A stretch of 42,008 nucleotides of DNA, taken from contig JADFPY010000009.1 of assembly GCA_022562085.1 (NCBI GenBank), forward strand, positions 1 to 42,008, written 5' to 3'. The notes beneath the pieces were generated by a model. It was not told where the DNA came from and did no database searches. It worked only from the letters and a program-made list of their open reading frames with translations. The position numbers were made by a program, and so were the translations under genes. Positions 27,754 through 36,690 of the stretch are shown one piece after another. Within the stretch, counting starts at the first letter, position 1, and each line of letters starts with the position of its first letter. The stretch is from a candidate division KSB1 bacterium (lineage in GTDB: Bacteria; Zhuqueibacterota; Zhuqueibacteria; Oceanimicrobiales; Oceanimicrobiaceae).

Positions 27754-27866
27754 GTTTACTATTCTCTCGACGAGTTGTGCTAAAAAGTTTTTGCAATTCT
27801 TGGCAGGAGTCTGTATATTCCAGAAGGCCTGCTATCAATAACATCCCAGTGACAATTTGAGGTTCT

Positions 27867-29993
27867 ATGAGATCTTCACGTGATTTGCATTTAATCCTGC
27901 TTTGTATCATACCGCTTGTTTCTTATTATCAAGTCTTCGCGGAAATCAAATTTTCCAGCCGTGAATTCTATCGCCAGGGTCTGCTGCTTGCCAGTGAGGG
28001 AAAAACAGAATCTGCAATCGATGCCTTTAAAACCGCTGTTAAAAAAGATGGTAAGTTTGCCGATGCTTATCATCAACTCGGTCTTGCCTATATAAAGATC
28101 GGTACGATTGAAAGTAGAAAGCAGGCTACCTTCGCTTTGAAGAGGGCGTTGAAGTTGGATAAAATGAATATCCAATATCATTTGGATATGGCCAAGCTTT
28201 CATTAAAGAAAGGAATGAAAGGGGAAGCGAAAAAGAACTTTGAAAAAGCTTTAAAGCTTGACCCTGCAATTGCCGAAGCTTACTACCATCTCGGTCTTTT
28301 AAAAGAACAGGAGATGCTTTGGTACAAAGATTTGATTAGTCCGCAAGATGAAGGAATACTCTTTACTTTTAATAAATATGCAAATGAAGATCTGCGCGAT
28401 GCAAAGAAATACTTTGCAAAGGCCATTGAGTCAGATCAGGATTTTGCCTTAGCTTATTATCATTTGGCGCTCATCCAATTTGAACTTTCTGATTATTCTG
28501 CCATGGCAGACAACCTTGAAAAAGCGCTCGAAGTTCAGCCCGACAATAAAGATTTTTATCTTTTTCTCGGATCGGCTTATCACCGGATGAATGATTATTT
28601 TTTAGCGAATCAAAACTTCGACTTTGCCAAGCATTATATGTCCGACGAAGAATTCTCTCTTTTTGAGTCTGTGTCTACCGTTTTGGAGCCCGAAGAAAAC
28701 AAACAGTATACTGCTTTAAATTTGATTAAAAAAAACGATTACCAGAGAAAATTTTGGAAGCAGCGGGATCCCCTTTTTATGACAGAATTTAATGAGCGAG
28801 TGCTGGAACACTACAGTCGCTTTGCTTACGCCAATTTGAGATTTGGCTATCCCGAAAAAGGGATAGTGGGTTGGAAAACGGATCAAGGAAAAGCGTACAT
28901 TCGCTTTGGTCCACCCAAATCAAAATTTAGAACCCGTCCCAAACTAAACAGTACTTTAAACAGCGGCGGTGGTTATCCAATTGTTCCTTCTCAGGAAAAT
29001 TGGAACTACGCAGATTTCAATCTGGTTTTCGAGGATGAAACTTTAAATCGTCGTTATAAATTTAAGCGGCACTTGGATCCTGACCAGGATTCCAAGCTCA
29101 TTTTTGAACAACTAATTAAACAAGTTCCCGAGTCCTATGAACTTGACATCGAAGGCTCCCCTTTTAAAATTCCCCATCAGATAACTCAATACATGGGTGA
29201 GAATGGGCAGACAAAAATAGCATTGGATTTCGGAATCCCTCGTGATAAAGTCACGCTTAACTACGCCAATGTTTATTTAAAAAAAGGATTCTTTGTCTTT
29301 GATGCCGATTGGAATGATATCGCAAAAAAGGTTGAGAGTCGAAGAATCCCCTTAAGTGATCAGCTTGGTGTTAAGGGTTCACCATTCATAATTGATAGAC
29401 ACGAGTTTCAACTTGCGCCGGAGTCGTATAAAATTTCCCTCGAACTGGTGGATGAAAGTTCAGGTAACATTGGTAAATTCCGCCGGGAATTAAATGTACG
29501 AAACTTTGATCCGAATCGTCTGGAGATTAGCGATTTACTGCTGGCGGATAATATTCAAGCAGATTCATCCTCTCAGGACGAAAACGCGAATCTTAAAATA
29601 CTTCCAAACCTTTTTCGCAGATTCGCGCCCGGACAATCGATTTTTGTATATTTTGAATCTTACAACCTCGACCTGGATGAAGGCGGCTTCTCACACTACA
29701 CCGTTGAAACCATTCTTCGATCGGTCAAAAGTCAAAAGAATGCATTTGCAAAATTTGCTGCGAGTGTTGGCGGACTTTTTGGATTGGGTAACGCCAAGCA
29801 GACGGAAGTCAGTACTTTATATGAATACCAGGGGAATTCGACCATGGAACCGACGCACAGTTCTGTGCGTTTAGCTGATACAAAACCCGGTCAGTATATT
29901 TTGGTGATTCGTGTAAAAGACATACAAAGCAATAAAACTGTTGAAAAGAGTATCACATTTGAAATAGTTAAACACACAAATAAAAAAGGATGA
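27867..29993 (+). CDS. TPR plus GWxTD-domain protein
   Basis: 708 residues: a signal peptide (about 7-26), about six TPRs (about 30-265; FADAYHQLGLAYIKIG and IAEAYYHLGLLKEQE are clear units) and a GWxTD domain (about 300-440) with the diagnostic GWKTDQGKAYIRFGPP at 335-350. The C-terminal half is beta-rich. GWxTD proteins are restricted to a limited set of phyla (including Acidobacteria, Calditrichota, KSB1-like and Zixibacteria lineages as I recall) and have no settled function; they are envelope-associated. A GAGG site precedes ATG 27867. The gene ends four bases before the next start and is co-transcribed with the multihaem phosphatase-like gene. Confidence 0.87.
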   Translation: MRSSRDLHLILLCIIPLVSYYQVFAEIKFSSREFYRQGLLLASEGKTESAIDAFKTAVKKDGKFADAYHQLGLAYIKIGTIESRKQATFALKRALKLDKMNIQYHLDMAKLSLKKGMKGEAKKNFEKALKLDPAIAEAYYHLGLLKEQEMLWYKDLISPQDEGILFTFNKYANEDLRDAKKYFAKAIESDQDFALAYYHLALIQFELSDYSAMADNLEKALEVQPDNKDFYLFLGSAYHRMNDYFLANQNFDFAKHYMSDEEFSLFESVSTVLEPEENKQYTALNLIKKNDYQRKFWKQRDPLFMTEFNERVLEHYSRFAYANLRFGYPEKGIVGWKTDQGKAYIRFGPPKSKFRTRPKLNSTLNSGGGYPIVPSQENWNYADFNLVFEDETLNRRYKFKRHLDPDQDSKLIFEQLIKQVPESYELDIEGSPFKIPHQITQYMGENGQTKIALDFGIPRDKVTLNYANVYLKKGFFVFDADWNDIAKKVESRRIPLSDQLGVKGSPFIIDRHEFQLAPESYKISLELVDESSGNIGKFRRELNVRNFDPNRLEISDLLLADNIQADSSSQDENANLKILPNLFRRFAPGQSIFVYFESYNLDLDEGGFSHYTVETILRSVKSQKNAFAKFAASVGGLFGLGNAKQTEVSTLYEYQGNSTMEPTHSSVRLADTKPGQYILVIRVKDIQSNKTVEKSITFEIVKHTNKKG

Positions 29994-29997
29994 AGCA

Positions 29998-31371
29998 ATG
30001 AAAGGGCATAATTTTAAAGCATTGTGGATAGGTTTACTGGGTTTCTTCTTTTTGCTTTTGTTTAAAACGGCCTCTTTTACCGAGGATAAAAGTACGCAGT
30101 TTCAACTATTTAGTACCAGCAACGTTTATGGCTATTTAAAACCCTGTGGCTGAAAGCTAAACCCGATTGGTGGACTGGCTCGGCGGGCCGGCTATATAAA
30201 ACAAGTTAAGCAAGATGATCGTTTTCAACTGTTGGTTGACTGCGGCGATTTTGGCAGTACCAAAGTTAAGTCGCAGATTTTCAAAGTTAATTACTTACTA
30301 ACCGGGATGGCCCTCTTAAACTACGATGCCATTAACCTGGGCGAAAAAGATTTACAGTACGGCTCTGAATTCCTAAGTGAAATAAGAAAAATGCATAAGT
30401 TACCTTTTGTTTCGGCCAATGTTTATAAATATGGAACCGAAGAACTTTTTGCTGAGCCCTATTTAATTAAACAAAAAGGGAATCTTAAAATCGGTATTTT
30501 CGGAGTGACCACCCAAAGTGGTGCACGTCATTTGGTCAAACCATCGACTGGTTTTGAAGTAAAAGATCCCATGGCAGCAGCGCAAAAATCTGTTAATGAA
30601 TTAAGACAAAAATGCGACGTGGTAATTGCCCTGGCGCATTTAGGACTTAACGGAGCAAAAGAGTTAGCACAAAAAGTGAACGGTATCGACATTATCATTA
30701 GTGGGCATGATACTCAGAGGACGCAAAAGCCGGCGCAGATTGGAAAAACGGTTGTGATGCAAACGGGTTCTAAAGGTCAATACTTAGGCCATTTGGAGTT
30801 TAAATTTGCTTCTAATTCTGTTTCTCTTGTTGAAGGAAAGTTGGTTACTCTGAATGATCAAATCCCCGATGATCAGAAATTAGCCAGGTTGATTTCGAAG
30901 TTCGATAAATCTTTTATAAGCAGTTACCCGCTTCAAAGTTCGAAAGCTATTGATGATTTCAGTTTGCTAAGCGAACGCTCTTGCGTACAATGCCACCGCA
31001 AGGAACATCGCCAGTGGAGTTCCACGTTGCATCGCAAGGCCTGGCAAAGCTTGATTGATAAACAGCAAACAGGGGACGCAGAGTGCCAGCAATGTCATAC
31101 AACCCTGTTTAAGCAGTCCAACGGGTTTTCAACCGTCTTTGAAACCCCTGACTTGGTGAATGTTCAGTGCGTCGATTGCCACAATTTGGCTGAGGATAGT
31201 CCCAAAGAACATATTAACAAATTTAGAAGGAGGAGAGTTGCTGCCTCTACTCAGACTAATGGTAAGGCTAACTTTAAGCCGGTCACGGAAGCAACATGTT
31301 TGCCATGCCATAATAAAGAGAGCAGCCCAAATTTTAGCTATGAAGAAGCCTTGCTTAAAGTAACTCACTAA
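29998..31371 (+). CDS. 5'-nucleotidase-like metallophosphatase/tetrahaem cytochrome with in-frame TGA (candidate selenoprotein)
   Basis: Read through one TGA (30151-30153, codon 52), the frame encodes 457 residues: a signal anchor (about 8-27), a calcineurin-like 5'-nucleotidase domain (about 35-290) and a C-terminal cytochrome region with four CxxCH haem sites (starting near 329, 363, 391 and 434). Phosphatase-type motifs include VDCGDFG, NLGEKDLQYG, ALAHLG and ISGHDTQ. The TGA falls in YLKPCG-[TGA]-KLNPIGGLARRA; from memory, relatives have CGC followed by GGLARRA, so the stop replaces a conserved Cys. No other stop or frameshift exists. A stem-loop meeting bacterial SECIS rules follows. The alternative is a Cys-to-stop mutation or an error; without read-through, translation would have to restart internally and lose the signal and CGC motif. 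Confidence 0.75.
30151..30191 (+). promoter_or_regulatory. In-frame TGA and putative bacterial SECIS element
   Basis: After TGA 30151-30153, bases 30175-30181 (CTGGCTC) pair with 30185-30191 (GGGCCGG), giving seven pairs including two G-U wobbles, with the three-base loop GGC (30182-30184). The first loop G lies 28 bases after the TGA. The commonly used bacterial SECIS model asks for a small apical loop with G in its first two positions, a stem of four or more pairs, and 16-37 bases between UGA and the loop G; all are met. The hairpin is also in a GC-rich codon stretch (GGLARR), so it could arise by chance. Confidence 0.55.
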
Positions 31372-31399
31372 TTTTTACTTATTGAATATTTCTTTTGAT

Positions 31400-31431
31400 A
31401 AGGGAGGGCTTTTTTTTGCTTTCCCTTTTTT
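31400..31431 (+). terminator. Rho-independent terminator
   Basis: AAGGGAGGGC pairs with GCTTTCCCTT (ten pairs, two wobbles) around a T-rich loop, followed by a T run. It ends the GWxTD/multihaem transcript. Confidence 0.85.
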
Positions 31432-31525
31432 AATTAAATTTACTCGCACTCAGGAGTTGACAAAACAAGCGGGATTGGTTATATTAAATTGTTTTTACTT
31501 AAATTGAATTTCTAAGGAACAATAG

Positions 31526-32071
31526 GTGCCTTCTAATTTCTCAAGTTTTGATATTGCCGGCTTAGTCCTGATTGAGCCCAAAGTTTTTAAGGATGAAAGA
31601 GGCTTTTTTTTTGAATCATACAAGTATTCCGAGTTCAAAAACAACGGTATTCCCGATACATTTGTGCAAATCAACCGATCGACTTCATCTGCCGGTGTGA
31701 TTAGAGGACTTCATTATCAGCTCCCTCCGTTTGGTCAAGGTAAACTGGTTAGCTGTATTAAAGGCGAAGTTTTTGACGTTGCTGTAGATATAAGAAAGAA
31801 TTCGCCGACCTTCGGTAAATGGCATGGGGTTATTCTCAGCCATCAGAATAAAAAAATGTTGTTTATTCCGGAGGGATTTGCACATGGATTTTATGCAATG
31901 CAAGAAGCTGAGGTGATGTACCAAACAACGAGTGAATATGCACCGAAGTCCGAAAGAGGAATTATTTGGGATGATCCGGAATTGAACATTCAATGGCCGG
32001 ATGGACCCAAAATGACCTCTGGAAAAGACAAAGTATACCCGTTGTTAAAAAATGCAGAAGTTTTCGAGTAA
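31526..32071 (+). CDS. rfbC: dTDP-4-dehydrorhamnose 3,5-epimerase
   Basis: 181 residues, the normal RmlC/RfbC length, with a cupin fold. It converts dTDP-4-keto-6-deoxyglucose to dTDP-4-keto-rhamnose in the dTDP-L-rhamnose pathway for surface polysaccharide. Visible motifs are KDERGFFFESY (22-32), the active-site stretch VIRGLHYQLPP with catalytic H63, KLVSCIKGEVFDVAVDIRK, and FIPEGFAHGFYAM. GTG is the start, with AAGGA spaced correctly upstream. None of the other rhamnose genes (rfbA, rfbB, rfbD) is in the window. The SDR gene starts 29 bases after the stop. Confidence 0.95.
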   Translation: MPSNFSSFDIAGLVLIEPKVFKDERGFFFESYKYSEFKNNGIPDTFVQINRSTSSAGVIRGLHYQLPPFGQGKLVSCIKGEVFDVAVDIRKNSPTFGKWHGVILSHQNKKMLFIPEGFAHGFYAMQEAEVMYQTTSEYAPKSERGIIWDDPELNIQWPDGPKMTSGKDKVYPLLKNAEVFE

Positions 32072-32100
32072 TCAAAAAATTAAAAATCCGGAACGTTCAA

Positions 32101-32892
32101 ATGAATTTAGAAATATCAGATAAAGTTGCTCTGGTGGCTGCCTCAAGCCAGGGTCTTGGAAAAGCGGTGGCTATGGGTTTTGCGCAGGAAGGCGCAAAAG
32201 TGGTGATTTGTGCCCGCAATAAAGAAAAATTAGAAGCTGTAAAAAAGGGAATTGAGTCCCAAACAAAATCTGAAGTTTTGGCTGTGCGGACGGATCTGAC
32301 CAAAAAAGAGGATATTGAAAATCTGGTTGCCGAGTCGATTAATAAATTTAATTCAATCGATATTCTTGTCAATAATGCAGGCGGGCCTCCCGCCGGCTTC
32401 TTTGCGGATATGACCGATGAAAATTGGCAGAAAGGCGTAGACCTGACTTTGATGTCTTCGGTTCGTCTCACTCGAGAAGTTTTGCCTTACATGAGAAAGA
32501 ACAAGTGGGGACGTATTATTAATATTACCTCAGTTTCGGTGAAGCAGCCAATTAATGAGCTGCTTTTGTCCAATAGCCTGCGTTTGTCGATTTTAGGCTG
32601 GGCCAAAACACTGGCGAACCAGGTTGCTGCTGAAGGAATTTTAATTAACAATGTTTGTCCCGGTTGGACTCGCACTGATCGGGTTGTCGAAATATTTGAA
32701 GCTCGCGCAAAAGGCCAGGGGACGACTCCTGAGAAAATCGAAGCCGGTATCACCCGAGGAATTCCCATGGGGCGTTTGGGCAAGCCGGAGGAGCTGGCAA
32801 ATTTAGTGGTTTTTCTGGGGTCTGAAATGGCGAGTTACATTACCGGTGTTTCCGTCCAGGTTGATGGCGGGTCGGTACAAGGGCTCTATTAA
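32101..32892 (+). CDS. SDR-family oxidoreductase lacking the Tyr-Lys pair
   Basis: 263 residues with a classical Rossmann start: VALVAASSQGLGKAVA (about 9-24) for the dinucleotide, VNNAG (about 88-94) and the serine region INITSVSV (about 139-146). Where YxxxK is expected the sequence reads SNSLR (157-161), so both catalytic Tyr and Lys are replaced (S157, R161). A subgroup of FabG-like SDRs with an LSN..R pattern at this place exists, so this may be a family trait and not decay. The start at ATG 32101 fits the family N-terminus; an upstream in-frame start at 31993 would overlap rfbC and add unrelated residues. Substrate unknown. Confidence 0.85.
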   Translation: MNLEISDKVALVAASSQGLGKAVAMGFAQEGAKVVICARNKEKLEAVKKGIESQTKSEVLAVRTDLTKKEDIENLVAESINKFNSIDILVNNAGGPPAGFFADMTDENWQKGVDLTLMSSVRLTREVLPYMRKNKWGRIINITSVSVKQPINELLLSNSLRLSILGWAKTLANQVAAEGILINNVCPGWTRTDRVVEIFEARAKGQGTTPEKIEAGITRGIPMGRLGKPEELANLVVFLGSEMASYITGVSVQVDGGSVQGLY

Positions 32893-32916
32893 CAAAACTT
32901 TGTTGAGAGGAAAGCA

Positions 32917-33663
32917 ATGAAAAGAGTAGTTGGTTTATTTCTGCTGATTTTTGTCTTTGTTATCAATGCAAACGCCCAGGGATTTAGGCAACAATCCCGG
33001 CAGTTGGTCGATTTGCCCACCGCCGGCACTTTAGAGCGCGGTAGTTTTGCAATCGATATAAGGATGTACAACAATGGAGGACTGATCGGCGGAGTTGCAG
33101 TTGGCATTTCTCCACGGTTTATGTTTGGACTTTCTTTTGGCGGCGAAAATATCATCGGTGAGGGCGGTGTGAATTGGAATGAAAACCCAGGAATTCAGGC
33201 GCGCTTTCGAATAATTGATGAAAGCTTTGGTATGCCGGCCGTGATAATTGGATTTGACTCGCAAGGATACGGCGCTTACAGGAAAGGCTCTAAGCGATAT
33301 GCTAACAAATCGCGCGGTTTTTTTGGCGTAGTGAGTAAGAATTACGCTTTCTTTTATAACCTGGGGCTGCATGGTGGGGTGAACTACAGCCTTGAAACCG
33401 TTGATGAGAAAGATATAAACTTTTTTTTAGGTGCGGACCTGAATTTAAATCGTGAGGTTCGGATTATTCTGGAATATGACTTTGCCATTAACGATAATAG
33501 TACCGGGGCACAATTTGGCTCCGGAAGCGGCTATCTAAATGCAGGCGCGCAATGGTCCTTTTCGGATCGCTTGTTCCTGCAGTTTAACTTAAAAAACTTG
33601 CTTAAAAATGGCCCGGGTCAGGTGACGCGTGAATTTAAAATCGGGTATTTTGAATATTTCTAA
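32917..33663 (+). CDS. Probable outer-membrane beta-barrel protein
   Basis: 248 residues with a signal peptide (about 1-21, cleavage near NANAQ). The mature part alternates polar and apolar residues in strand-length stretches with many Gly/Asn turns (for example FMFGLSFGGENIIGEGG and VNYSLETVDEKDINFFLGAD) and ends in GYFEYF, an aromatic C-terminus typical of outer-membrane barrels. It resembles YjbH-type or generic eight- to twelve-strand porin-like proteins without a clear family match. The ribosome site GAGAGGAAAG precedes ATG 32917, 25 bases after the SDR stop, so the two are probably co-transcribed. Confidence 0.75.
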   Translation: MKRVVGLFLLIFVFVINANAQGFRQQSRQLVDLPTAGTLERGSFAIDIRMYNNGGLIGGVAVGISPRFMFGLSFGGENIIGEGGVNWNENPGIQARFRIIDESFGMPAVIIGFDSQGYGAYRKGSKRYANKSRGFFGVVSKNYAFFYNLGLHGGVNYSLETVDEKDINFFLGADLNLNREVRIILEYDFAINDNSTGAQFGSGSGYLNAGAQWSFSDRLFLQFNLKNLLKNGPGQVTREFKIGYFEYF

Positions 33664-33678
33664 ATCATTGAATCATCG

Positions 33679-33764
33679 AACTTTTCTAAAAGAAATACCT
33701 ATTTAAGTAACCGCGAATGAACACTATTTTTTTAATAGTGGTCAAGGGCTGTTTTAGAAAAGTT
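33679..33764. repeat. 86-base element with perfect 13-bp terminal inverted repeats
   Basis: AACTTTTCTAAAA (33679-33691) is the exact reverse complement of TTTTAGAAAAGTT (33752-33764). Between them lies a second hairpin, CACTATT-TTTTT-AATAGTG. The nested structure in a non-coding gap suggests a small palindromic mobile-like element (MITE-like) or an RNA structure. No target-site duplication is evident. It does not look like a standard terminator because no T run follows. Confidence 0.55.
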
Positions 33765-33860
33765 AATTGATATTAAGAGGCACACCTTCCCTTTCAATTA
33801 AATTATTATAGAAGCTTTTAGACAAGTCCTTTTCTGGATGATTTGAAGTGGGTTTTTATT

Positions 33861-33876
33861 AGCGCATATTTGCGCT
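33861..33876. repeat. Short hairpin AGCGCA-TATT-TGCGCT
   Basis: A perfect six-pair stem with a four-base loop, followed by another TTAGCG word. It is 55 bases upstream of the acylase gene and may be an operator or leader hairpin. No role can be assigned. Confidence 0.3.
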
Positions 33877-33931
33877 TATTAGCGGTACCAAGCATCAAAA
33901 AAATTTAATTTATTCTTAAATTGAGGCATCC

Positions 33932-36343
33932 ATGGCCAAAGGCTGGCGCATTTTTCTTTCCATTTCGGCCTTTTTTTTTATTATTATCCTGACAATTTCC
34001 ATTCTTAGCTACCGGCTCCTCAACAAGGCTTTGCCAAAAACTGATGGTTCATTGGTATTAAATATATTGAATCAACCAGTTGAGGTCTACCGGGACGAGT
34101 ATGGCGTGCCGCATATTTTTGCTGCAAATGAAAGCGACTTATTCAGGGCGGCAGGTTTTGTAACAGCTCAGGACCGGCTTTGGCAAATGGATTTGAATCG
34201 ACGGGTTGCAAACGGCCAGCTATCGGAAATATTCGGTGAGGCCGCAGTTGAGCACGATAAATTTGTCCGCATCTGGGGGTTCAGCAGGGCTGCTGAGAAA
34301 ATTGTCGAAATCCTTTCACCTGAATCACGTCTTGCTCTAAAAGCTTACGCGGAGGGTGTGAATGCATTTATCGAATCTCATTCTGAGCAATTGCCTATTG
34401 AATTTTCACTTCTGAAATACAAGCCGGAAAAATGGAAAATAGAAGATAGTATTGCTTTTGTGAGGTTGATGGGTTGGAAACTGTCATTTAGCTGGTACAC
34501 TGATCTTGTTTTGCAAGAACTTGTTGCCAAACTGGGTGAGAAAAAAGCCAGGGAAGTCTTTCCCGATTTTCCCAAGGATGGACCTTTTATCCTTCCGTCA
34601 AGCACCCGGCCTTTTTGGACACAAACTCAAAACTTTATAAATTCCGGAATGCAAGTTCAGGCTTTTCTCGGTTTTGGCAGCACGCATTTGGGAAGCAACT
34701 CCTGGGTTGTTGCCGGTGAGAAATCTGCATGCGGCAAGCCGCTGCTGGCCAATGATCCGCATTTGGAATTAAGAGCGCCTTCAGTCTGGTACGAAATGCA
34801 CCTCTCGGGCGGTGAAATCAATGTTGCCGGAGTTTCTTTCCCGGGCGTCCCGGGGATTGTGATCGGACATAATGAACACATTGCCTGGGGGCTGACAAAC
34901 GGCATGATCGATGATGTCGATTTTTATTTGGAAAAAATCAACCCGGATAGTACAAGTCAATATTTGAACGGCAGCCGCTGGCAAGACTTTGAAACTGTAA
35001 CTGAAGAAATCAGAATTAAAGATGCCGAACCGGAATCACTGCAAATTCGATTCAGTCGAAATGGACCGATTATCTCGGAAGTTCATCCGATGTTGGAAAA
35101 TGGGGACGAGGCGATTTCAATGCGCTGGGTTGGCCATGAGCCAAGTGATGAATTGCTGGCTTATTTAAAAATACAAAAATCAAAATCCTGGGATGAATTT
35201 ACCGACGCACTCAAAAGCTATAAAGTACCGGCGCAAAATTTCGTGTTCGCTTCAGCGAACGGAGATATTGGCTATCATTTAGCCGGCGGAATCCCTTTGC
35301 GCAATCGAACAAACGGTGTTTTGCCGCACGAAGGTTGGAAGACAAGGGGGCAGTGGCTGGGACAAGTGCCTTTTGAGAAACTTCCGAACGTGTTAAATCC
35401 ACCGGAAAACTATATTGTCACGGCGAATAACAAAATGGTTGACGACCGCTACCCATACTATCTTTCAAACCTTTGGGAACCTTCCAGCAGAGCGGCACGA
35501 ATTCACCAGCTTCTTTCGGAGAAAGACAAGTTTTCGCTTGATGATTTTAAGTTGATGCAAACGGATCTCGTCTCCTTTCATGCCCAAAATATTTTGCCTG
35601 TTGTGCTGAACACAATGGAAGCGGTGATTGACTCAAATTCATCCGAGGATTTGAAATCGATTTACAACCTCATGAAAGACTGGGATGGCCGTGAATCACC
35701 CAAAAGTGTCGCCACTTCTATTTTTCACGCTTTTTTTCTCAGGCTAACTGAGAATACCCTCAAAGATGAAATGGGCGATCAATTATTTGAGAATTATATC
35801 CGTTTTGGCAATGTCCCAAATCGGGTTATGGCGGCTTTATTGAAAAAGGGCAGCTCTGAATGGTTTGACGACGTGAATACTCCGGAAATTGAGAACATTG
35901 AAGATATTATGAGGCGTAGTTTGCTCGATGCCGGCATGCAGCTTAAAAACCTTGCCGGAGATATTATCACCAATTGGGCCTGGGGTGAAATTCACACCCT
36001 CACCATGCGGCATCCATTAGGCCGAGAGAATTTACTGGATATTATTTTTAACATCGGGCCCTTTCCCAGGGGCGGCTCAACCATGACCTTGAATAACTCA
36101 GAATATCAATTCGATTCACCGTTTGAAGCAACCCTGGGAGCTTCTACCAGGCAGTTGGTCGATCTGTGCGATTTGAATCATACACTGTCGGTCATCACCA
36201 CCGGCCAGTCCGGTCAGAGGATGAGCAAACACTACAAAGATCAGACGCCGCTCTGGCTGGAAGGTCGGTACCGTTCAATGATTATGGGCCGAGGTGAAAT
36301 TACAGAAAGTGCACAAGAACATTTAACTCTAACCCCTTGGTAG
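33932..36343 (+). CDS. Penicillin-acylase-family (Ntn) hydrolase
   Basis: 803 residues, the usual length for a pre-pro-acylase. It has an N-terminal signal anchor (about 5-28), an alpha-chain region (YRDEYGVPHIFA, then GFVTAQDRLWQMDL) and a beta chain beginning at the catalytic S255 in LGSNSWVVAG; the preceding Gly is the expected autoproteolytic site, freeing the N-terminal nucleophile Ser. Later family motifs include LANDPHLELRAPSVWYEMHL, FPGVPGIVIGHNEHIAWGLTN and the Asn-containing NFVFA region. These enzymes cleave amide bonds of acylated compounds, including acyl-homoserine lactones in some members; the true substrate is unknown. It appears to be monocistronic. Confidence 0.93.
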   Translation: MAKGWRIFLSISAFFFIIILTISILSYRLLNKALPKTDGSLVLNILNQPVEVYRDEYGVPHIFAANESDLFRAAGFVTAQDRLWQMDLNRRVANGQLSEIFGEAAVEHDKFVRIWGFSRAAEKIVEILSPESRLALKAYAEGVNAFIESHSEQLPIEFSLLKYKPEKWKIEDSIAFVRLMGWKLSFSWYTDLVLQELVAKLGEKKAREVFPDFPKDGPFILPSSTRPFWTQTQNFINSGMQVQAFLGFGSTHLGSNSWVVAGEKSACGKPLLANDPHLELRAPSVWYEMHLSGGEINVAGVSFPGVPGIVIGHNEHIAWGLTNGMIDDVDFYLEKINPDSTSQYLNGSRWQDFETVTEEIRIKDAEPESLQIRFSRNGPIISEVHPMLENGDEAISMRWVGHEPSDELLAYLKIQKSKSWDEFTDALKSYKVPAQNFVFASANGDIGYHLAGGIPLRNRTNGVLPHEGWKTRGQWLGQVPFEKLPNVLNPPENYIVTANNKMVDDRYPYYLSNLWEPSSRAARIHQLLSEKDKFSLDDFKLMQTDLVSFHAQNILPVVLNTMEAVIDSNSSEDLKSIYNLMKDWDGRESPKSVATSIFHAFFLRLTENTLKDEMGDQLFENYIRFGNVPNRVMAALLKKGSSEWFDDVNTPEIENIEDIMRRSLLDAGMQLKNLAGDIITNWAWGEIHTLTMRHPLGRENLLDIIFNIGPFPRGGSTMTLNNSEYQFDSPFEATLGASTRQLVDLCDLNHTLSVITTGQSGQRMSKHYKDQTPLWLEGRYRSMIMGRGEITESAQEHLTLTPW

Positions 36344-36403
36344 GGGAACTGGGTGTGAGGTCTGCTTTGCTTTTTACTCCTAAGAAGTTACACTCTTGAT
36401 GGT

Positions 36404-36425
36404 TCAATAAAGGGACGTTTATTGA
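36404..36425 (+). repeat. Hairpin containing one copy of a duplicated 13-base leader word
   Basis: TCAATAAA-GGGACG-TTTATTGA is an eight-pair hairpin. Its right part, GGACGTTTATTGA (36413-36425), recurs exactly at 36652-36664. After both copies, similar text follows (CAGGG, then AAACATG and TA-rich bases), so a leader of about 40-50 bases appears to have been duplicated in front of two consecutive small genes. Confidence 0.5.
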
Positions 36426-36455
36426 TTCACTAAAAAATATAACAGGGACTCAAAC

Positions 36456-36623
36456 ATGTTATTACCCGATTTATTTCACGATGACTTCAGACAGCGCTCT
36501 TACCACGACTGGTATGATGTTCTGGTTAACTTGCTAAAGAAAACTGCTGGTTCCTTGCAAAAAAGAACCGCAACGCGAAAGCAAAAAATTGTAAAGAGCA
36601 ATAAAAATAAAGATGGTGCTTAG
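36456..36623 (+). CDS. Small hypothetical protein
   Basis: A 55-codon frame beginning MLLPDLFHDDFRQRSYHDW and ending with a strongly basic tail. There is an AGGGA word about 10 bases before ATG 36456. I do not recognise it. It lies between the two copies of the duplicated leader, in a region with broken genes, and may be a remnant or chance frame. Confidence 0.3.
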   Translation: MLLPDLFHDDFRQRSYHDWYDVLVNLLKKTAGSLQKRTATRKQKIVKSNKNKDGA

Positions 36624-36690
36624 CAGCAAAACTTTTTTGTGTTCAGGTAACGGACGTTTATTGAGCAGGGTAAAACATGGTAATTATGAG

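Noticed and set aside
31993-32100. Upstream start for the SDR gene, overlapping rfbC
   Set aside because: The extra residues do not match SDR proteins and would overlap rfbC in another frame; ATG 32101 fits the family.
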